Below, one piece after another: positions 28,480 to 37,227 of a DNA stretch of 64,000 nt. The first letter of the stretch is position 1. Each line of letters starts with the position of its first letter. The stretch is from JALYLC01 sp963743275 (GTDB lineage: Bacteria; Actinomycetota; Thermoleophilia; Gaiellales; JALYLC01), in assembly GCA_963743275.1 (NCBI GenBank), contig CAVUPB010000002.1, forward strand, positions 562,890 to 626,889, in the 5' to 3' direction. Below the pieces are notes generated by a model. It did not search any database, was not told where the DNA came from, and worked only from the letters and a program-made list of their open reading frames with translations. A program made the translations under genes and the position numbers.

Positions 28480-29046
28480 ATGAAGCGGCGATCCGACATC
28501 GCACTCATGCGCGCGGCCCGCACCGATCCACGCGCATTCGGCGAGCTCTACGAGCGGCATGTCGTCGCCATCCACAGCTGGTTGCGGAACCGCGTCGGAG
28601 AGCCCGCCGCCACGGACCTGACCGCCGAGACGTTCGCCGCCGCGTGGGAGTCCCGGCGGCGCTTCCGGCACGATCACGCGGATGCCGTCGCACCATGGCT
28701 CTACGGCATCGCGCTGAACCAGTACCGCTCGTATCAGCGCCTCGCGCGGGTCGAGACGACGGCGCGGGCGCGCCTCGGCATGCCCGAGAGCTACGCCGCT
28801 GCACTCGAGATCGAGGACGCGGACGAGCGTCTCTCCGCCGAGCAGGCGCGCAGGGAGCTTCGCAACGCGCTCGCCGATCTCACTGCGGATCAGCGTCGCG
28901 CGCTGGAACTGCGCGTCATCAGCGATCTGCGCTTCGCCGAGGTCGCGGCAACCATGGCCACCACAGAGCCGACGGCGCGCATGCGCGTGATGCGAGCGCT
29001 CAGGACGATGCGCGCCGTCATGACCGGAGGGGAGGTCTCGCCGTGA
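28480..29046 (+). CDS. ECF-type RNA polymerase sigma factor (module 2)
   Basis: 188 aa. Region 2: AFGELYERHVVAIHSWLRNRVGEPAATDLTAETFAAAW; region 4: LADLTADQRRALELRVISDLRFAEVAATMATTEPTARMRVMRALRTMR. ATG 28480. The next gene overlaps it by four bases (GTGA) and encodes a single-pass membrane protein, the usual anti-sigma layout, although that protein has no anti-sigma motif I recognise. Distinct in sequence from the sigma factor at 26586-27182. Confidence 0.87.
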   Translation: MKRRSDIALMRAARTDPRAFGELYERHVVAIHSWLRNRVGEPAATDLTAETFAAAWESRRRFRHDHADAVAPWLYGIALNQYRSYQRLARVETTARARLGMPESYAAALEIEDADERLSAEQARRELRNALADLTADQRRALELRVISDLRFAEVAATMATTEPTARMRVMRALRTMRAVMTGGEVSP

Positions 29047-29663
29047 CGACGCTCCCCTCGAATCTGGCGCTGGTCGGAGAAGACCTGGCGCAGGCAACCA
29101 CGCGGGACTGGCGGCGGTCGGTGAGGCGGCGACGGCGCGTCGCGCTCGCGGTCGCCTTCGCGCTTCTCGCGCTGACTGCGAGCGCCGCCATCGCGACCGG
29201 CTGGCTGTCCGACAAGACTCCGGCCACGAAGGCGGTTCAGTCGCTCGACGCCAGTGCGAGCCCGGGCGCGACCCGCGTGCTCTTGTCGAATCTCGGGTCG
29301 GAGCAGCGCACGCTCAGCGCCGACGCGACTCCCGGCGGAGCGGTTTGCCTGACCCTCAGCGGGTTCTCGCGGCAGTGCATCCCCACGCTCCTCGCGCGGC
29401 AGCAGATTTCGTTCTTCGTGTGGTCGACGACCGGTACGGGGGGACCCGCGCTGATCTGGGGCATCGCGCGCGACTCCGTGCGATCCGTCGACGCGGTCTC
29501 GGCCGACGGGCAGACCACGCGGGCGCAACTGGCCAACGATGCCTTCTTTGTGGAGTTGAGTGACGGCCTGCCCGTAAAGCTCGTCGCGAATCTCGCCGAC
29601 GGCTCCTCCGTGACGCGTCCGATCTCGCCCTGCCCTCCCACGAATCCCGTTTGCGTGCCGTAA
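29043..29663 (+). CDS. Single-pass membrane protein coupled to ECF sigma factor
   Basis: 206 aa. Cytoplasmic residues 1-32 are basic (DWRRSVRRRRR), then one membrane helix (VALAVAFALLALTASAAIATGWL, about 33-55), then about 150 external residues. The external end shares a domain with the protein at 27770-28402. Candidate regulator or sensor for the sigma factor made from the same mRNA; this is by position and topology only. Short cytoplasmic tail is unlike typical 40-80 residue anti-sigma domains. Confidence 0.65.
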   Translation: MTTLPSNLALVGEDLAQATTRDWRRSVRRRRRVALAVAFALLALTASAAIATGWLSDKTPATKAVQSLDASASPGATRVLLSNLGSEQRTLSADATPGGAVCLTLSGFSRQCIPTLLARQQISFFVWSTTGTGGPALIWGIARDSVRSVDAVSADGQTTRAQLANDAFFVELSDGLPVKLVANLADGSSVTRPISPCPPTNPVCVP

Positions 29664-29727
29664 CACCCACGAAACCCCAGAAAGCACGAGGACGACGACG
29701 ATGCCCCAGAAGACCGGCACCGCTCCA

Positions 29728-29743
29728 CCGATTCCGGAATCGG
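29728..29743. promoter_or_regulatory. 16-bp perfect palindrome abutting regulator start codon
   Basis: CCGATTCCGGAATCGG, a perfect 16-bp palindrome, ends one base before the ATG of the XRE-family regulator. Likely the regulator's own operator; such a site would block initiation directly. Confidence 0.55.
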
Positions 29744-30025
29744 ATGGAGTCGTTGCGCGCGCAGATTGCCACCAGCCTGAGAGCGGCCCGGGCACGCACC
29801 GGCCTGAACGGTCCCCAGGTGGCGGATCTGCTCGCGAAGCAGGGCTTGGACGTGACGCCGGCGACGCTCGAGCGCTGGGAGTCGACCGGACTGCTGCACG
29901 TCGATTCCGCCGTGCATCTGGCCACCGCCTACGGCACGACGCTCGACCTGCTCGCCGGCCGCCGGGCGTTCCAGCAGCGGCACCCAGCCTCGGAGCTGCC
30001 GCCGCCCGACCGGAGCCCCTGGTGA
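29744..30025 (+). CDS. XRE-family helix-turn-helix regulator
   Basis: 93 aa. Residues about 8-62 form a Cro/cI-type HTH (LRAARARTGLNGPQVADLLAKQGLDVTPATLERWESTGLLHVDSAVHLATAYG). ATG 29744 is chosen because it starts just before the DNA-binding helices; longer forms from upstream starts are possible. Stop overlaps the next gene (TGATG). Preceded by a perfect palindrome that may be its operator. Confidence 0.72.
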   Translation: MESLRAQIATSLRAARARTGLNGPQVADLLAKQGLDVTPATLERWESTGLLHVDSAVHLATAYGTTLDLLAGRRAFQQRHPASELPPPDRSPW

Positions 30026-30312
30026 TGCGGTACCACGTCCACGTCGGCACGACGAGCATCCTCACCCGCGACCTCAACGACCTCGCGCAGGACCTGCAGA
30101 ACGCGATCGAGGACGCCGGCTACGTCGGCGAGCCGCGCATCACGAGCCAGCTCCTGACCCGCCGCCTGATCATGTCGGCCTACATCGACTCCGACGATGC
30201 GGGCGCGGCCATGGCGATTGCGCGCAGCGTGCTCCTGAGCCACCTCTACGAGCACGGCCCCGAATACCGTCGCGTCGGTATCCACCATACCGACGCAACC
30301 CCGGCCGGGTAA
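30025..30312 (+). CDS. Small conserved-looking protein of unknown function
   Basis: 95 aa, soluble, mixed alpha/beta (MRYHVHVGTTSILTRDLNDLAQDLQNAIEDAGYVG). No signal peptide, membrane helix or known motif. Translationally coupled to the XRE regulator, so it may belong to the same control unit. I do not recognise the family. Confidence 0.55.
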   Translation: MRYHVHVGTTSILTRDLNDLAQDLQNAIEDAGYVGEPRITSQLLTRRLIMSAYIDSDDAGAAMAIARSVLLSHLYEHGPEYRRVGIHHTDATPAG

Positions 30313-30342
30313 CTTCGTCTCCTTCCGAAGCCCGGCCGGGGG
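30299..30342. terminator. Long hairpin after small-protein gene
   Basis: CCCGGCCGGG (30300-30309) can pair with CCCGGCCGGG (30331-30340) and CTTCG (30313-30317) with CGAAG (30326-30330), with only the TAA stop region bulged. Located between two transcription units. Confidence 0.6.
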
Positions 30343-30371
30343 ACGGCCCCCGGGGCGCCCGCTCCGGACAC

Positions 30372-30377
30372 TAGACT
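30372..30377 (+). promoter_or_regulatory. -10 box (TAGACT) of carboxylase operon
   Basis: TAnnnT ending 7 nt before the GTG at 30385; predicted leaderless start. Confidence 0.5.
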
Positions 30378-30384
30378 CGAAGCA

Positions 30385-31992
30385 GTGGGGCGCCTCACCA
30401 GCCACCTGGACACACGGAGCGAGACGTTCCTGCGCGGCGAGGAACGCATGCACGCGCTCTGCGACGTGCTCGACGCGCGGCTGGCGCGTGCGCGCGAGGG
30501 CGGAGGCGCGGCCGCGGTGGAGCGCCATCGCAGCCGCGGCAAGCTCCCCGTGCGCGAGCGCATCGACCTGCTGCTCGACCCGGACACGGCCTGGCTCGAG
30601 CTCTCGCCGCTGGCGGCGCTCGGCCTCTACGACGACGAGGCGCCCGGCGCGGGCATCGTCACCGGCATCGGCACGGTGCACGGGCGCGCCTGCGTGATCG
30701 TCGCCAACGACGCCACGGTCAAGGGCGGGACGTACTTCCCGCTCACGGTCAAGAAGCACCTGCGGGCCCAGGAGATCGCGCTCGAGAACCGGCTGCCGTG
30801 CATCTACCTGGTCGACTCCGGCGGCGCCTACCTGCCGCTGCAGGCCGAGGTCTTCCCCGACCGCGAGCACTTCGGGCGCATCTTCTACAACCAGGCGCGC
30901 ATGTCCGCCGAGGGCATTCCGCAGCTGGCGGCCGTGATGGGCTCCTGCACCGCCGGGGGAGCGTACGTGCCCGCCATGTGCGACCAGAGCGTGATCGTGC
31001 AGGGCACCGGGACGATCTTCCTCGCCGGCCCGCCGCTCGTGAAGGCTGCGACGGGCGAGGAGGTCACGGCCGAGGAGCTCGGCGGCGGCGACGTCCACGC
31101 GCGCATCTCCGGCGTCGCCGACGCCCTCGCCAGCTCGGACGAGCACGCGCTCGCGCTGCTGCGCGAGGCGGTCGCCGGACTCCGGAGCCCGGGCGCCGCC
31201 TCGCTCGCGCAGATCGACGGCGAGGGGCCGGCCTACGACCCCGGCCAGCTCGCGGGCGTCATCCCGGCCGACGAGCGCACGCCGTTCGACGTGCGCGAGG
31301 TGATCGCGCGCGTGGTCGACGGATCGCGCTTCTCGGAGTTCAAGCCGCTCTACGGCGACACCCTCGTGTGCGGCTTCGCGCATGTCTGGGGCTTTCCCGT
31401 CGCGATCGTCGCCAACAACGGCATCCTCTTCTCCGAGTCGGCGCTCAAGGGCGCGCACTTCGTGCAGCTCGCGTGCCAGCGCAAGATCCCGCTCGTCTTC
31501 CTGCAGAACATCACGGGCTTCATGGTCGGCAAGGCGTACGAGCACGGCGGCATCGCGAAGGACGGCGCGAAGCTCGTGATGGCCGTCGCCTGCGCGCAGG
31601 TGCCGAAGCTGACGGTCGTGATCGGCGGCTCCTACGGCGCGGGCAACTACGGCATGTGCGGCCGCGCGTTCGGGCCGCGCCTGCTGTTCATGTGGCCGAA
31701 CGCGCGCATCTCGGTGATGGGCGCGCGCCAGGCCGCGGAGACGCTGCTGACGGTCCGCCTGGACGCGCTGCGGGCGCGCGGCGAGGACATGGACGAGACG
31801 GAGCGCAACGCGTTCGTCCAGCCCATCCTCGAGCGCTACGAGCACGAGAGCGACGCGTCCTACTCGACCGCGCGCCTGTGGGACGACGGCATCATCGACC
31901 CGCGCGACACCCGCCGCGTGCTGGCGCTCGGGCTCGCCGCGGCGGCCTGCGCGCCGATCCCCGAACCGCGCTTCGGCGTCTTCCGGATGTGA
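30385..31992 (+). CDS. Methylcrotonyl-CoA-type carboxylase, carboxyltransferase (beta) subunit
   Basis: 535 aa. Carboxyltransferase half of a biotin-dependent acyl-CoA carboxylase. Motifs: NDATVKGGTYFPLTVKKHLRAQEIA, LVDSGGAYLPLQAEVFPD, MGSCTAGGAYVPAMCDQ and the second oxyanion region GGSYGAGNYGMCGRAFGPRLLFMWPNARISVMGA, all typical of methylcrotonyl-CoA carboxylase (leucine breakdown). Partners: hydratase and biotin carboxylase genes follow with four-base overlaps. An analogous geranyl-CoA carboxylase cannot be excluded. Confidence 0.92.
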   Translation: MGRLTSHLDTRSETFLRGEERMHALCDVLDARLARAREGGGAAAVERHRSRGKLPVRERIDLLLDPDTAWLELSPLAALGLYDDEAPGAGIVTGIGTVHGRACVIVANDATVKGGTYFPLTVKKHLRAQEIALENRLPCIYLVDSGGAYLPLQAEVFPDREHFGRIFYNQARMSAEGIPQLAAVMGSCTAGGAYVPAMCDQSVIVQGTGTIFLAGPPLVKAATGEEVTAEELGGGDVHARISGVADALASSDEHALALLREAVAGLRSPGAASLAQIDGEGPAYDPGQLAGVIPADERTPFDVREVIARVVDGSRFSEFKPLYGDTLVCGFAHVWGFPVAIVANNGILFSESALKGAHFVQLACQRKIPLVFLQNITGFMVGKAYEHGGIAKDGAKLVMAVACAQVPKLTVVIGGSYGAGNYGMCGRAFGPRLLFMWPNARISVMGARQAAETLLTVRLDALRARGEDMDETERNAFVQPILERYEHESDASYSTARLWDDGIIDPRDTRRVLALGLAAAACAPIPEPRFGVFRM

Positions 31993-32762
31993 GCGGCGTC
32001 CTCGTCGAGCGCGACGGCGGCATCGCGCGCGTGTGGCTCGACCGGCCCGACCGGCGCAACGCCTTCGACGCCGATCTGATCGCCGCGGTGTCCGAGACGT
32101 TCGCGTCGCTGGCCGCCGACGAGGCGCTGCGCGCCGTCGTCCTCGCCGGCCGCGGCGCGTCGTTCTGCGCCGGCGGCGATCTCGAGTGGATGCGCGCCTC
32201 GGGCGAGCTCGAGCGCGAGCAGAACGTCGCCGACGCCGAACGGCTCGCCGCCATGTTCGCGGCCGTCGACGCCTGCCCGGTGCCCGTCGTGGCGCGCGTG
32301 CACGGCGCCGCCCTCGGAGGCGGCACCGGCCTCGCCTGCTGCTGCGACGTCGTGCTCGCCCGCGAGGATGCCCGCTTCGGCTTCACCGAGGTGCGGCTGG
32401 GGCTGATCCCGGCGACGATCGCCCCCTTCGCGCTCGCGCGGATCGGCCGCTCGCAGGCGCGCGCGCTGTTCCTCACCGGCGAGCTCTTCAGCGCCGATCA
32501 CGCGCTCGCGATCGGGCTCGTGCACGAGGTGCACGCCGACGACACCGCGCTCGACGTCGCCGTCGAGCGCGTGCTCGCCGCCCTGCTGCGCGGCGGCCCC
32601 GCCGCCGTGCGCGCCGCGAAGGCCCTGATCGCCGACCTGCGCGACGGCGACCCCGCCGCGCAGGCGCTGCGCGCGGCCGAGGCGATCGCCGCGCGGCGCG
32701 CCTCGCCCGAGGGCCGCGAGGGCATCGCGGCGTTCCTCGAGCGGCGGGAGCCGCGCTGGTGA
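31989..32762 (+). CDS. Enoyl-CoA hydratase, probably methylglutaconyl-CoA hydratase
   Basis: 257 aa crotonase fold. One catalytic Glu is present in FGFTEVRLGLIPATIAPF; the other crotonase Glu position reads GGGTGLACCCD, so it lacks the usual GGGxE, as in the LiuC/GnyH group. Placed between the two carboxylase subunit genes, which fits hydration of 3-methylglutaconyl-CoA, the carboxylase product, in leucine degradation. GTG start overlaps the beta-subunit gene (GTGA). Confidence 0.85.
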   Translation: MSGVLVERDGGIARVWLDRPDRRNAFDADLIAAVSETFASLAADEALRAVVLAGRGASFCAGGDLEWMRASGELEREQNVADAERLAAMFAAVDACPVPVVARVHGAALGGGTGLACCCDVVLAREDARFGFTEVRLGLIPATIAPFALARIGRSQARALFLTGELFSADHALAIGLVHEVHADDTALDVAVERVLAALLRGGPAAVRAAKALIADLRDGDPAAQALRAAEAIAARRASPEGREGIAAFLERREPRW

Positions 32763-34534
32763 CTCCGCCGTTCGCGTGCGTCGCGGTGGCCTGCCGCGGC
32801 GAGATCGCGCTGCGCGTCGTGCGCGCGTGCCGCGAGCTCGGCGTCCGCAGCCTCGCGCTCGTGGCAGCCGACGAGCGCGGCGGGATCGCCGAGCGCGAGG
32901 CCGACGCCGCCGCCGAGGTGCCGTCCTACCTCGACGCCGTGACGCTCGCCCTGACCGCGGCGGCGGCCGGCGCCGAGGCGCTGCACCCGGGCTACGGCTT
33001 CCTCGCGGAGTCGCCCGAGCTCGCCGAGGCCTGCCGGGCGGCCGGCCTCGTCTTCGTGGGCGCCCCTGCGGCGGCGCTCGCGACGCTCGGGCGCAAGGAC
33101 TCGGCGCGCGAGCTGGCCCAGCGCGCCGGCGTCCCCGTCGTGCCGGGCGGCGCCGATGCCGACGACGTCGGGTACCCGCTGCTCGTCAAGGCGCGCGCCG
33201 GCGGCGGCGGGCGCGGCATGCGCGTCGTGCGCGAGCCGGGCGAGCTGGCGGAGGCGGTCGAGGCGGCGGCGCGCGAGGCCGCCGCGGCGTTCGGCGACGG
33301 CGGCCTCGTGTACGAGCGCTTCGTCGAGGGCGCACGTCACATCGAGGTGCAGATCCTGCGCGATGCCCACGGCGGGGCGCTCCACCTCGGCGAGCGCGAC
33401 TGCTCGCTGCAGCGCCGCCACCAGAAGGTGATCGAGGAAGCTCCGGCGCCGGGCGTCGGCCGCGAGCTGCGCGGCGAGCTCGGGACCGCCGCGCTGCGCC
33501 TCGCCGAGGCGGTCGGCTACGTCGGCGCGGGCACGGCGGAGTTCCTGCTCGCGCCCGACGGCAGCTGGTACTTCCTCGAGATGAACGCGCGCATCCAGGT
33601 CGAGCACCCGGTCACCGAGCTGGTCACGAGCATCGACATCGTGCGCCGGCAGCTCGAGATCGCCGCCGGACAGCCGCTCGAGCTGGCCCAGGGCGACGTC
33701 CTCCTGCGCGGGCACGCGATCGAGGCGCGCATCTACGCGGAGGACGCCGACCGCGGCTTCCGGCCGACATCGGGCACCGTGCTCGCGGTGCGCTGGCCGC
33801 GCGGACCGGGGATCCGCGTCGATGCCGGCGTCGACGGCGGCGACGTCGTCGGCACCCGCTACGACGGGCTGCTCGCCAAGCTCTGCGTGCACGGCGAGAC
33901 GCGCGGCCGCGCGCTCGCGCGCCTGCGCGCCGCCCTCGACGACGTGGTCGTGCTCGGCCTGACCACGAATCTGCCGTTCCTGCGCGCGATCGCGGCCGAC
34001 GCCGACTTCGCGCGCGGCGGCCTCGACACGAGCTGGCTCGAGCGCACCTGGCAGCCGTTTCCCGAGGACGGGGCGCCGCACGAGGCCGTCGCCGCCGCCG
34101 CGGCCTACGCGGCCGCCGAGCAGGGCGCGAGCCCGTGGCAGGGCCGCTGGCGCGCCGGCTCGCACCCCGTGACGCCGGACGTGCCCGTCGCGCGCGCCGC
34201 CGACGGCGCGCTGCACGTGTGGCTCGACGGCCGCGACGTCCGCGTCGAGCGCGCGGCGCTCGACGAGCCCGAGCAGCATGCGCGGCGCAGCGCGGGCTCG
34301 GCCGCCGGCACCGCGCGCATCGCCGCCCCGATGCCGGGATCGGTGCTGCGGCTCGCGGTCGCCGAGGGCGACGAGGTCGAGGAGCACGCCGTCCTGCTCG
34401 TGCTCGAGGCGATGAAGATGGAGCACCCGGTCTGGGCGCCGTTCAGCGGTCGCGTCGCCCACCTGGCCTGCCGCGACGGCCAGCAGGTCGCGGCCGGCGA
34501 CCTGCTGCTGGAGCTCGAGGCCGCCGGAAGCTAG
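32759..34534 (+). CDS. Acyl-CoA carboxylase alpha subunit (biotin carboxylase + biotin carrier)
   Basis: 591 aa. Biotin carboxylase domain (about 1-440): RGEIALRVVRACRELG, EALHPGYGFLAESPELAEAC, ATP loop KARAGGGGRGMRVV, ERDCSLQRRHQKVIEEAP, EFL then FLEMNARIQVEHPVTE. A linker/BT region follows and the biotinyl domain ends the protein with the biotinylated Lys in LEAMKMEHPVWAPFSG. The N-terminus FACVAVACRGEIA replaces the usual VANRGEIA with Cys at the Asn position. Pairs with the 30385 beta subunit. Confidence 0.93.
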   Translation: MTPPFACVAVACRGEIALRVVRACRELGVRSLALVAADERGGIAEREADAAAEVPSYLDAVTLALTAAAAGAEALHPGYGFLAESPELAEACRAAGLVFVGAPAAALATLGRKDSARELAQRAGVPVVPGGADADDVGYPLLVKARAGGGGRGMRVVREPGELAEAVEAAAREAAAAFGDGGLVYERFVEGARHIEVQILRDAHGGALHLGERDCSLQRRHQKVIEEAPAPGVGRELRGELGTAALRLAEAVGYVGAGTAEFLLAPDGSWYFLEMNARIQVEHPVTELVTSIDIVRRQLEIAAGQPLELAQGDVLLRGHAIEARIYAEDADRGFRPTSGTVLAVRWPRGPGIRVDAGVDGGDVVGTRYDGLLAKLCVHGETRGRALARLRAALDDVVVLGLTTNLPFLRAIAADADFARGGLDTSWLERTWQPFPEDGAPHEAVAAAAAYAAAEQGASPWQGRWRAGSHPVTPDVPVARAADGALHVWLDGRDVRVERAALDEPEQHARRSAGSAAGTARIAAPMPGSVLRLAVAEGDEVEEHAVLLVLEAMKMEHPVWAPFSGRVAHLACRDGQQVAAGDLLLELEAAGS

Positions 34535-34543
34535 CTTCCGCAC

Positions 34544-34743
34544 ATGCAGGAGCGGAGTGCGATCGACCGCCTGACCTGGCTCGCGCTCGCGGGCATCGTC
34601 GTCGCGATCTTCGCGCTCGGCCTGGCCGAGGGCCAGGACGACCGGCACGCGGCGCTGGTGCTCGCCGGCGGGCTGCTGCGGTCGCCGGCGGCATGATGAT
34701 CGCAGGCGTGATCCTCACGCTGGTCGGCAATCTCCTCGTCTGA
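34544..34743 (+). pseudogene. Small two-helix membrane protein with a frame break
   Basis: ATG 34544 opens MQERSAIDRLTWLALAGIVVAIFALGLAEG, one membrane helix; the frame then stops at RSPAA. One frame over, the sequence continues as a second helix (VAGGMMIAGVILTLVGNLLV, stop at 34743). One missing base near 34678 would give a 66-aa two-helix protein. Probably a sequence error or recent decay. The next 104 bp to the M29 gene hold nothing I can identify. Confidence 0.5.
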
Positions 34744-34847
34744 GGGGTCCCGCGCAGCACGTCCCGGATGTAGGGCCCTGGCGTCGAGGACGCCGACGAC
34801 CCCCGCCAGCGTCCCGAGCACCGGGGCCGCCGTCACGGTGAGCCGCC

Positions 34848-36056
34848 CTACAGCTCCGCCGCGAAGCTGCCGTCGGCGACGATCGTGACGCTCCGCCCGC
34901 GTCCGTCGACGGCCTCGACGTCCATCTCGGGCGAGCCGATCATGACGTCGAGGTGCACGACCGAGCGGTTCGGCGCCGGCGCGCCCGGGGTGCGGGAGTC
35001 GCTGAAGCCGAGGCCGAAGGCGATGTGCGCCGCCGCGTTCTCGTCGAGCAGCGTCGTGAAGAACGGCCGTCCGGCGGCTCCCACCCGCGAGGAGTCGTCG
35101 ACCAGCGCGAGCTCGCCGAGGCGCCCGGCGCCGCGGTCGCGCGCGAGGTAGCCGGCGAGGAACTCGCGATCGCCGTCGTCGGCGGCCTCGATGCGCACGA
35201 GGCGGCCACCGCGGAACTCGCCGGCGATGCCCTCGATCACGCGGCCCGCGAGCGCGAGCGGGCGCGTGCAGCGGAAGACGCCGCTCGTGGCCGCCTGCGC
35301 GGGGCTCGTGAACACCTCCTCGGTGGGGATGTTCGGCGTGATGCGATGGCCGCGCACGTCGCTGACGCCGCCGCGCCAGAGCGTTCCCTCGGGCAGTGCG
35401 AGTCGCAGGTCGGTGCCGGGGGCTGTCAGGCGGATCTCGCGCAGGTCGAGCGCCGTGAGGCGCGCGGCGCGGGCGGCGAGGTGCTCGGCGTGGCGCCTCC
35501 AGCCGTCGGCCGGGTCGTCCGGGCCGAGCCGCGCGAACGACAGGAGATCGGCTCCGAGCTTCGCAACCCCGGCATCGGGGTCGAGCTCGGGATAGACCTG
35601 TGCCGCCCACCCCGGCGTCGGCCAGGCGACGACGGCGAAGCGCGCGTCGGCCTTCCCGACTGCGCGCCGGTAGGGCGGCAGGCCCGCGCGGTCGGTGACG
35701 CGCCGCACGGCGCGCGCCGGCGGCACGTCGGCCAGCACCTGCGGGTTCTCGCTGCCGGCGATCCAGACGATGCCCGCGCCCTCGCGCACGAGGTCGCGCA
35801 TGCGCGCGTCCTCCCAGGCGGGCCGCCAGTCGAGCGTGTCCTCGGGCGCGAGCAGCGCGCGGGCGCGCGTGACGCGCGGGTCGGTCTCGAGCACGTCGAC
35901 GTAGCGCGCACCGGCGCGATAGGCCGCCTCGGTCAGTGCGACCACGAGCTCGCGCTGGATCGGCTCGGGGTGGACCGCGAGCACATCGCCGGCGCCGATG
36001 AGGAGCCCGTCGCGCACGATCGCATCGGCATACCGGGCCAGGGATCCGCCGTCCAC
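34848..36056 (-). CDS. M29-family (thermophilic-type) aminopeptidase
   Basis: 402 aa. Metal-dependent aminopeptidase with the AmpS/AmpT pattern: NIPTEEVFTSPAQAATSGVF (ligand Glu), GELALVDDSSRV, TLLDENAAAHIAFGLGFSD (Glu and His) and VHLDVMIGSPEMDVEAV (His and Asp). GTG start 36056 lies exactly 6 nt after a TACGAT -10 box, supporting a leaderless mRNA and this start. Divergent from the acyl-CoA dehydrogenase gene with overlapping promoters. Confidence 0.9.
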   Translation of the reverse strand: MDGGSLARYADAIVRDGLLIGAGDVLAVHPEPIQRELVVALTEAAYRAGARYVDVLETDPRVTRARALLAPEDTLDWRPAWEDARMRDLVREGAGIVWIAGSENPQVLADVPPARAVRRVTDRAGLPPYRRAVGKADARFAVVAWPTPGWAAQVYPELDPDAGVAKLGADLLSFARLGPDDPADGWRRHAEHLAARAARLTALDLREIRLTAPGTDLRLALPEGTLWRGGVSDVRGHRITPNIPTEEVFTSPAQAATSGVFRCTRPLALAGRVIEGIAGEFRGGRLVRIEAADDGDREFLAGYLARDRGAGRLGELALVDDSSRVGAAGRPFFTTLLDENAAAHIAFGLGFSDSRTPGAPAPNRSVVHLDVMIGSPEMDVEAVDGRGRSVTIVADGSFAAEL

Positions 36057-36062
36057 GCCGCA

Positions 36063-36083
36063 ATCGTACGCGGCCGGTATCGT
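36063..36083. promoter_or_regulatory. Divergent leaderless promoters
   Basis: Minus-strand TACGAT (36068-36063) serves the M29 gene; plus-strand TATCGT (36078-36083) serves the acyl-CoA dehydrogenase. The start codons are 34 bp apart, so the polymerases must compete. Confidence 0.5.
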
Positions 36084-36090
36084 GCGGGGA

Positions 36091-37227
36091 GTGGACCTCG
36101 ACCTCTCGGACGAGCACCGGCTGTTCCGCGACACGGTGCGCGGCTTCGCCGAGGGCGTGGTCGCTCCGGTCGCCGAGGAACTCGACGCGCACGGCCGCTT
36201 TCCGCTCGCCGAGCTGCGCCAGGCCGCCGCGCTCGGTCTGCTCGGCGTGCCCGTTCCCGAGGCCGACGGCGGCGCGGGCGGCGACACGCTGGCCTACGCG
36301 CTCTGCATCGAGGAGCTCGCGCGCGTCGACTCGTCGTTCGCCATCACCGTCGCCGCGCACACCTCACTCGGCACGATGCCGATCCTGCTCTTCGGCGACG
36401 AGCAGCAGCGGGCGCAGTGGCTCCCGCAGCTGGCCTCCGGCGAGCGCCTCGCGGCGTTCGGGCTGACCGAGCCCGAGGCCGGCTCGGATGCGGGCGCGAC
36501 GCTCACGACGGCGCGCGCCGAGGACGGCGAGTGGGTCATCGACGGCGCCAAGATGTTCATCACCAACGCCGGCACCGAGATCAGCGGCTGCGTGACGATC
36601 ACCGCGCGCACCGGCGACGACGAGATCTCGAACTTCATCGTGCCCAACGGCGCTCCGGGCTACGACATCGGCCCGCCGCTCAAGAAGATGGGCTGGAAGT
36701 CCTCGGATACGCGCCCGCTCGCGTTCCAGGGCTGCCGCGTCCCGGCCGGCAACCTGCTCGGCCCGCGCGGCGAGGGACTGCACCAGTTCCTCACGATCCT
36801 CGACGGCGGGCGCATCTCGGTCGCGGCGCTCGGCCTCGGCCTGGCGCAGGGCGCGTACGAGCTCGCGCTCGCCTATGCGCGCACGCGCCGGCAGTTCGGG
36901 CGCGCGATCTCGCGCTTCCAGGCGATCCAGTTCAAGCTCGCGGACATGGCGACCGAGATCGCGGCCGGGCGTGCGCTCACCTATCGCGCCGCGTGGCTGA
37001 AGGATCGCGGCCGCCCGTTCGCGCACGAGGCGTCGATGGCCAAGCTGTACACGGCCGAGCTCGCCTGCCGCGTCGCCGACGAGGCCGTGCAGATCCACGG
37101 CGGCTACGGCTACATGGACGAGTACGCGATCTCGCGCTTCTATCGCGATGCCAAGATCCTCGAGATCGGTGAGGGCACGAACGAGATACAGCGTCTCGTG
37201 ATCGCCCGCGGACTGGGGCTGGAATGA
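36091..37227 (+). CDS. Acyl-CoA dehydrogenase, short/branched-chain type
   Basis: 378 aa FAD enzyme passing electrons to ETF. Motifs FGLTEPEAGSDAGATLTTA, GAKMFITNAGTEISG, RTRRQFGRAISRFQAIQFKLADMATEIAAGR and VQIHGGYGYMDEYAISRFYRDAKILEIGEGTNEIQR. The catalytic Glu sits in GEGTNEIQ, as in short-chain and isobutyryl enzymes; isovaleryl-CoA dehydrogenases have it elsewhere and read GAGT here. So isovaleryl-CoA is not the expected substrate despite the neighbouring leucine-pathway operon. Confidence 0.93.
   Translation: MDLDLSDEHRLFRDTVRGFAEGVVAPVAEELDAHGRFPLAELRQAAALGLLGVPVPEADGGAGGDTLAYALCIEELARVDSSFAITVAAHTSLGTMPILLFGDEQQRAQWLPQLASGERLAAFGLTEPEAGSDAGATLTTARAEDGEWVIDGAKMFITNAGTEISGCVTITARTGDDEISNFIVPNGAPGYDIGPPLKKMGWKSSDTRPLAFQGCRVPAGNLLGPRGEGLHQFLTILDGGRISVAALGLGLAQGAYELALAYARTRRQFGRAISRFQAIQFKLADMATEIAAGRALTYRAAWLKDRGRPFAHEASMAKLYTAELACRVADEAVQIHGGYGYMDEYAISRFYRDAKILEIGEGTNEIQRLVIARGLGLE

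Noticed and set aside
29701..30024. Upstream coding frame from ATG 29701 joined to the 95-aa protein
   Set aside because: That stretch is Pro/Arg-rich shadow of the XRE gene, which has a convincing helix-turn-helix in the other frame.
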